From Actinocrinis puniceicyclus (GTDB lineage: Bacteria > Actinomycetota > Actinomycetes > Streptomycetales > Catenulisporaceae), in assembly GCF_018283645.1 (NCBI RefSeq), contig NZ_JAGSXH010000013.1:24038-88037 (forward strand): 64,000 bases of DNA, in the 5' to 3' direction. Shown here in pieces: positions 60,129 through 64,000 of the stretch (positions within the stretch are counted from its first letter, which is position 1; every line of letters starts with the position of its first letter). The translations under genes and the position numbers were made by a program. The notes below the pieces were generated by a model. It was given only the letters and a program-made list of their open reading frames with translations. It was not told the DNA's origin and made no database searches.

Positions 60129-60617
60129 ATGGCTCATGCCGTCGTGGTCACGGTGTCGAACCGGGCCGCTGCCGGTGTTTACGAGGACACGACCGGCCCG
60201 CTGATCGTCGACGCCTTGGTAAAGGCAGGGCACGAGGTCGGTCCAGCACGTGTCGTCCCGGACGGCGAGCCTCTGGAGGACGCTTTACGTGCAGCGCTCC
60301 GGGAGGGCGCCAGGCTCGTCGTGACCACCGGTGGCACCGGAATCTCACCCACTGATCGAACCCCTGAGATCACCCGCCGTGTCCTGGATCACGAGGTGCC
60401 CGGCATCGCGGAGGCGATTCGCGCGAAGGGCCTGGAGAAGACGCCGACCGCGGCCCTGTCGCGCGCGCTGGCCGGCGTTGCCGACAGAACCCTGATCGTG
60501 AACTTGCCCGGTTCCAGCGGCGGCGTGAAGGATGGTCTGGCGGTGTTGCTGCCGATCCTCGGGCACGCGCTCGACCAACTCGCCGGGGGAGACCACAAGC
60601 CCGGGGGCGGGGTCTAG
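60129..60617 (+). CDS. MogA/MoaB-family molybdopterin adenylyltransferase
   Basis: 162 aa. MPT-binding motifs TTGGTGISPTDRTPE and NLPGSSGGVKDGLAVLLP. Adenylylates molybdopterin, feeding MoeA. Spaced 155 bp from moaC and abutting the GNAT gene (TAG then ATG). Confidence 0.9.
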   Translation: MAHAVVVTVSNRAAAGVYEDTTGPLIVDALVKAGHEVGPARVVPDGEPLEDALRAALREGARLVVTTGGTGISPTDRTPEITRRVLDHEVPGIAEAIRAKGLEKTPTAALSRALAGVADRTLIVNLPGSSGGVKDGLAVLLPILGHALDQLAGGDHKPGGGV

Positions 60618-61253
60618 ATGGGTGTGCCGGGTTATCCGATCGTGCTGCGCGAGGGGCCGGTGAGCCTGCGCCCGCCGTCAGGTCGGGATGGGCGCGCCTG
60701 GCAGGAACTCCAAACGCGCAACCGGGCCTGGCTGGCGCAGTGGGAGGCGACGGTCCCGCCGGAGACGCCGTACGTGCGGCGCCTTACCTACCGTGAGCTT
60801 GTGCGCCGCGGGCGACGTGAGGCCGCGGCTGGACGCATGATGCCCTTCAACGTCTGGTACGCGGACCCGCAGACTGACGAGAAGCCGCGCATGGTCGGCC
60901 AGCTGAACATCGCCGGCATCGCCTGGGGTTCGCTGTGCTCGGCGCACATCGGTTACTGGGTCGATGAGCGTGTCGCCGGCCGTGGAATCATCCCGACGGC
61001 GCTCGCGCTCGCGGTGGACCACTGCTTCCAGACGGTCGGCCTGCACCGGGTGGAGGTGAACGTCCGTCCCGAGAACGGGCCAAGCCGGCGTGTCGCCGAG
61101 AAGCTGGGCTTTCGCGAGGAGGGACTGCGCCTGGCCTATCTCCACATCGACGGCGGCTGGCGCGATCACATCGCGTACGCGCTGACGGCGCCGGAGGTGC
61201 CGGAGGGCATGATCGTACGGTGGCGACGTGTCCAGGCGAGCCATTCGGTGTGA
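60618..61253 (+). CDS. GNAT N-acetyltransferase (RimJ/RimL-like)
   Basis: 211 aa. Motif A YWVDERVAGRGIIPTALALA, motif B RVEVNVRPENGPSRRVAEKLG. RimJ/L-like acetyltransferase; in actinobacteria it is often part of the galU-moeA-moaC-mog-sepX neighbourhood. Starts one base after the mog stop. Confidence 0.85.
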   Translation: MGVPGYPIVLREGPVSLRPPSGRDGRAWQELQTRNRAWLAQWEATVPPETPYVRRLTYRELVRRGRREAAAGRMMPFNVWYADPQTDEKPRMVGQLNIAGIAWGSLCSAHIGYWVDERVAGRGIIPTALALAVDHCFQTVGLHRVEVNVRPENGPSRRVAEKLGFREEGLRLAYLHIDGGWRDHIAYALTAPEVPEGMIVRWRRVQASHSV

Positions 61254-61535
61254 GCAGGTGGCGCACGGTTCGGGCGGGCGACCGAGCGAGCGCCGGACCG
61301 ACTGAGTTGAGCGCGTTAGCCCAGCGTTAGCCCGCTTGAGGTGCGTGAACTGCGCGTGGCCCGATACTCAGCCGTCAACTGGGCGAACCCGATCGGGCGA
61401 AGGCGCGCATACCGGGTGATACGCATGGGTAACGCCTCGCGCCGAAAATCCAGTAGTCGGATCAAACGCATGCTTTCCAGCCGACACGCCGATAATCAGC
61501 CGCGTTGATAGGGCTGATACGCCTACCGTTGCGTT
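61254..61535. other. Upstream region of the sepX-like gene
   Basis: 282 bp without a gene. Contains gttagcccagcgttagccc (two gttagccc copies 11 bp apart near 61316-61334). Likely holds the sepX promoter. Confidence 0.45.
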
Positions 61536-62531
61536 ATGGGCAGCAGCGGCGTTATCTACGCGATCATCGTCGGGGCGTGGGCGGTATACCTCGTCCCCAT
61601 GTGGCTACGCCGCGAGGACGAGCTGAATCGGGCTAGGCAGACTCAGCGGTATGCGGCGGCCATCAAGGTGCTGGCGCATAAGGACGCGTTCGAGCGGCGC
61701 TGGGCGCGGTCCGATGCCGCTGCGGAGGCGCTGCCACTCGCCGCCGGCCAGGGCTTCGTCCCGACTCGACGCGCCGTTAAGCGCAGCGCCAGCGCCAGCG
61801 CGGGCGCGGGCGTGGGCGTGGGCGTGGGCGTGGGCCAAGGCGTGAGGGTGGAGGCGGGAGCCGCGGAGCCGTGGACTCCGAGCCCGGCCAAGGAGAAGGA
61901 GTCGGGCGGCGGAAAGGCGGCGAAGCGTACGAGCGTTGCCGCGGCTGGGGCGCCGTCTGCGTCGCCAGGCGTCGGCGCGAGAGCGACGGTCGCGGTGAAC
62001 GCGGAGGATGCGACGCGCGCAACCACGCGAACCGCGCCGCCCGCGACCGCGCCGAAGTACCCGGGCCCGCGCACGGGCCTGATGGCGCGCCGCCGCCGGG
62101 TCGTGGGCACCTTGTTCATGCTTTCCACGCTGGGGGCACTGATCTCGGCCGATCTCGGCGCGGGCTATTTGTGGGCGATGGCGTTCCCGGCGGTCCTGCT
62201 GTCGATCTACATCATCCGGCTGCGCCGCGATGAGCGGATCCGTGCCGCCTCCCGGGCGCGCCGCCGTGCCGCTGCGCAGCAGGCCCGTGAGGCTCGCGAG
62301 GCCCGCGAGGCGGAGTCGGCCCTTCAGGGAGCTGCGGCTCACGAGCGCCAGGGTGAGCGTGAGCAGGACCGGGCGCGGGCCATGGCGCAGGAGCGGGTAC
62401 AGGCGGAGGCCGATCAGCGTCGCCGCGCCCAGTCCGATGCCGTGCGCCGCCGCTCGTCAGCTGCGGGCCGCTCCCGTGCTCAGGCGTATGTCCAGGAACC
62501 GCCGGACCTGCCGCGCGCCTCGAACGGCTGA
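61536..62531 (+). CDS. sepX: SepX/GlpR-type divisome membrane protein
   Basis: 331 aa. N-terminal transmembrane helix (SGVIYAIIVGAWAVYLVPMW), charged linker, a low-complexity Ala/Gly/Val stretch (AGVGVGVGVGQGV), then two helices (LFMLSTLGALISADLGAGYL, WAMAFPAVLLSIYIIRL) and an Arg/Ala-rich coiled-coil tail. Topology and genome position match actinobacterial SepX/GLPR, which helps the divisome. The symbol is by synteny and topology, not by alignment. Confidence 0.7.
   Translation: MGSSGVIYAIIVGAWAVYLVPMWLRREDELNRARQTQRYAAAIKVLAHKDAFERRWARSDAAAEALPLAAGQGFVPTRRAVKRSASASAGAGVGVGVGVGQGVRVEAGAAEPWTPSPAKEKESGGGKAAKRTSVAAAGAPSASPGVGARATVAVNAEDATRATTRTAPPATAPKYPGPRTGLMARRRRVVGTLFMLSTLGALISADLGAGYLWAMAFPAVLLSIYIIRLRRDERIRAASRARRRAAAQQAREAREAREAESALQGAAAHERQGEREQDRARAMAQERVQAEADQRRRAQSDAVRRRSSAAGRSRAQAYVQEPPDLPRASNG
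61808..61835. repeat. Hexanucleotide microsatellite (gcgtgg) within the sepX-like gene
   Basis: 4.5 copies of gggcgt in frame, coding Val-Gly repeats. Length change by 6 bp keeps the frame, so copy number could vary between strains. Confidence 0.7.
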
Positions 62532-62622
62532 ACCGTCGGCGCCGTCGCGCCACACGGCCCCGGACCCGCGATAACGGGTTCCGGGGCCGAGGGTTGCCTG
62601 TGGTAGCCTCTACACGTCCAAA

Positions 62623-62696
62623 GGGCCTGTGGCGCAGCCCGGTAGCGCACCTCGTTCGCATCGAGGGGGTCAGGGGTTCAAATCCCCTCAGGTCCA
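62623..62696 (+). tRNA. tRNA-Ala (anticodon CGC)
   Basis: 74 nt. Acceptor GGGCCTG/CAGGTCC (one G-T pair), anticodon stem CCTCG/CGAGG with loop TTCGCAT (anticodon CGC), T arm AGGGGTTCAAATCCCCT. No encoded CCA. It is the probable att site of the decayed element to its right. Confidence 0.95.
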
Positions 62697-62773
62697 CCTA
62701 AGCTCAGAGCCGGTAACCCGTTTATGGTTACCGGCCCTTTTGCTTTCCGTACAGCAGCGAAGTACAGCAACGA

Positions 62774-62995
62774 CTACGCCTGATCTCCGTTTTCGTCGGC
62801 CGGTTGGTCGCCGAGGTACTCGCCGAGCTGGCGCAGCGCCTCAACCGTCCTGGCTGTTGGTGCGTGCGTGTAGATCTCCATCGTTACCGCGATCTTCGAG
62901 TGCCGAAGGATCTGCATAGCGACGCGCGGATGCACGTCGAGCGCCGCGAGCAGTGTCCCGCAGGTGTGCCGCTCGCCCGGCATAGGACCAGTGGT
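62774..62995 (-). pseudogene. C-terminal fragment of a tyrosine integrase
   Basis: Reads ERHTCGTLLAALDVHPRVAM, then RHSKIAVTMEIYTHAP and a tail ending in DENGDQA: the HxxR-side and nucleophile-Tyr end of a phage/AICE integrase. The whole N-terminal part is missing. Beside tRNA-Ala, as an integrase would be at an att site. Confidence 0.75.
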
Positions 62996-63460
62996 TGATC
63001 ACGAGTACGTCCGGGGATTCACCGAGTGCGAACATGTACGGGTCCTGTCGTGCGGTGAAGTCGGCCCGTTCCTGTCGCAGCGCTCCGAACGTGGTCGAGT
63101 AGGCGCGTGACTTGGTGGCGAAGTGGCCGCCGAAGCCGAGCATGTGAGCCCACTTGCGCAGCCGGAGTGGTTCGAGTTCCGGGATAGAGCCGAGATGCCA
63201 GCAGATTTCGATCAGCCGCCTTGCGTGGTCGGAGAGCTCCCACTGGTCCAGGTCGATGCTGCGGCCGGTGCCCGAGCAGGTACGGCACGGCAGCAGCACG
63301 TCAGCCCGTTCGGGCGTGCGCACCAGGGTTCGGCCCGAGCCCGAGCACGCGCGTCAGGCCAGCGGAGGCAGCTCGACCCCTGCGGACTCAGCGGACTTGG
63401 TGGCGTACTTGGCGATGTACCGGGCCACGGTCACATCCGACAGGCCGGCCGGGGCGTCAA
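62996..63460 (-). pseudogene. Remnant of a RepSA-like replication initiator (AICE type)
   Basis: Leftward coding text LRLRKWAHMLGFGGHFATKS, then YSTTFGALRQERADF, is the C-terminal part of RepSA (pSAM2-type). Upstream, in another frame, VARYIAKYATKSAESAGVEL is the preceding RepSA motif, cut by a stop at 63354. So it is frameshifted. The excisionase and integrase N-terminus are deleted between it and the integrase remnant. Confidence 0.75.
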
Positions 63461-64000
63461 GGCACCCGACCTTCGGCCGGGTGCAGCCCGTCGCCGCCCG
63501 AGCCGTCGTCTCCTGTCTTCGCCCCGCCTCCGTCTCGGCCCGCGCCGGGCGAACCCAGGACGCAGGACCAGCGCCGAAGCTGCGAGCGAGATGCCAGGCA
63601 GCCACACCCGACGCGCAGCAGGAAGCCCGCGGGCACGACGACGAGACCCGGAAACCGGCCGACTCTGAAGCGGACGAGCCGAGAGCACGAAGCCACCGCG
63701 GACCGCTTGGCGCCGCCGGACCTGCGCCAGCGTTCCGCGCGCAGCCGGCGCGCCAGCGTCCGCGAACACGAGCACAGACAACACGCACAGCAGACCGGGC
63801 ACAGGCACGCGACGCAACCGCGACACCAACAGCGCTTGGCAGCTCCCGACACTCGACAGGCACAGCGACGACCCACGCCGAACGCCCGAGCAGCCGGACA
63901 CGAGCAGGCGAGACAGAGTGCCGTTCCAGGACACGGGGGCGCTGCCCCCGCACCCCCGGCCCAACTCGGGGATGGGGGGAGATCCGCAAGGGTGGGAGGG
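63461..64000. other. Right end: debris without a clear gene
   Basis: No frame in this stretch shows coding character; several Arg/Ser-rich open frames are shadows. It includes the GC hairpin CGGGGGC-GCT-GCCCCCG (63934-63950). Probably more of the decayed element. Confidence 0.5.

Noticed and set aside
63934..63950. GC hairpin as a terminator or a retron-like structure at the right end.
   Set aside because: Short stem, no T tract, no reverse transcriptase or other partner gene; nothing supports a retron.

Overview
The window is high-GC (about 70 %) chromosomal DNA from a mycelial or near-mycelial actinomycete. The signs are GTG/GTGA-coupled genes, a GGDEF protein, SpoIIE-type phosphatase and RsbW-type ATPase domains, a Glp/SepX-like divisome gene pair, pSAM2-like (AICE) replication and integrase debris, and actinophage-type tail and lysis genes. 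I cannot fix the genus from sequence alone; Streptomycetales or Catenulisporales-like is an inference.

Layout. (1) 1-6.5 kb: end of a glycosyltransferase, a Wzm/Wzt-type polysaccharide ABC exporter, two tandem membrane-anchored esterase-like proteins with a 50-codon gene wedged between them by ATGA overlaps, and a two-Rossmann-domain TrkA_N membrane protein. (2) 6.5-10.5 kb: sparse region of small unknown genes and one frameshifted membrane-protein pseudogene. (3) 10,546-41,565: a 31-kb integrated element in a tRNA-Arg(CCU) gene, bounded by a perfect 43-bp att duplication, with a tyrosine integrase beside the intact tRNA. (4) 41.6-49.8 kb: lectin, an RHH-controlled ABC transporter, COG4705-like membrane protein, an aromatic ammonia-lyase homologue without the MIO triad, small genes. 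(5) 49.8-62.7 kb: FmdB zinc ribbon, SpoIIE phosphatase, penicillin-acylase family enzyme, 5-formyl-THF cyclo-ligase, diguanylate cyclase, then galU-moeA/glp-moaC-mog-GNAT-sepX, then tRNA-Ala(CGC). (6) 62.7-64 kb: wreck of a second integrative element of AICE type (RepSA-like and integrase C-termini).

The 31-kb element. Almost all genes run leftward in tightly overlapping (GTGA/ATGA) trains: excisionase and XRE repressor, a set of small unknown genes, a replication initiator, two exonuclease-fold proteins, a DNA methyltransferase, then a siphophage-type tail block (terminator-like protein, tape measure, distal tail, baseplate, receptor-binding/fibre), endolysin and holins. No terminase, portal, capsid, head-tail connector or major tail-tube gene can be seen. 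The element therefore looks like a replicating, excisable unit able to make tail tip, length ruler and lysis proteins but no head or tube. It may be a satellite, a domesticated tail-particle locus or a decayed prophage. Inside the initiator gene lie twelve copies of a 25-bp direct repeat read in all three frames, next to an A+T-rich stretch. This is a strong candidate for a lambda-O-like internal origin, and it is the most interesting feature of the window.
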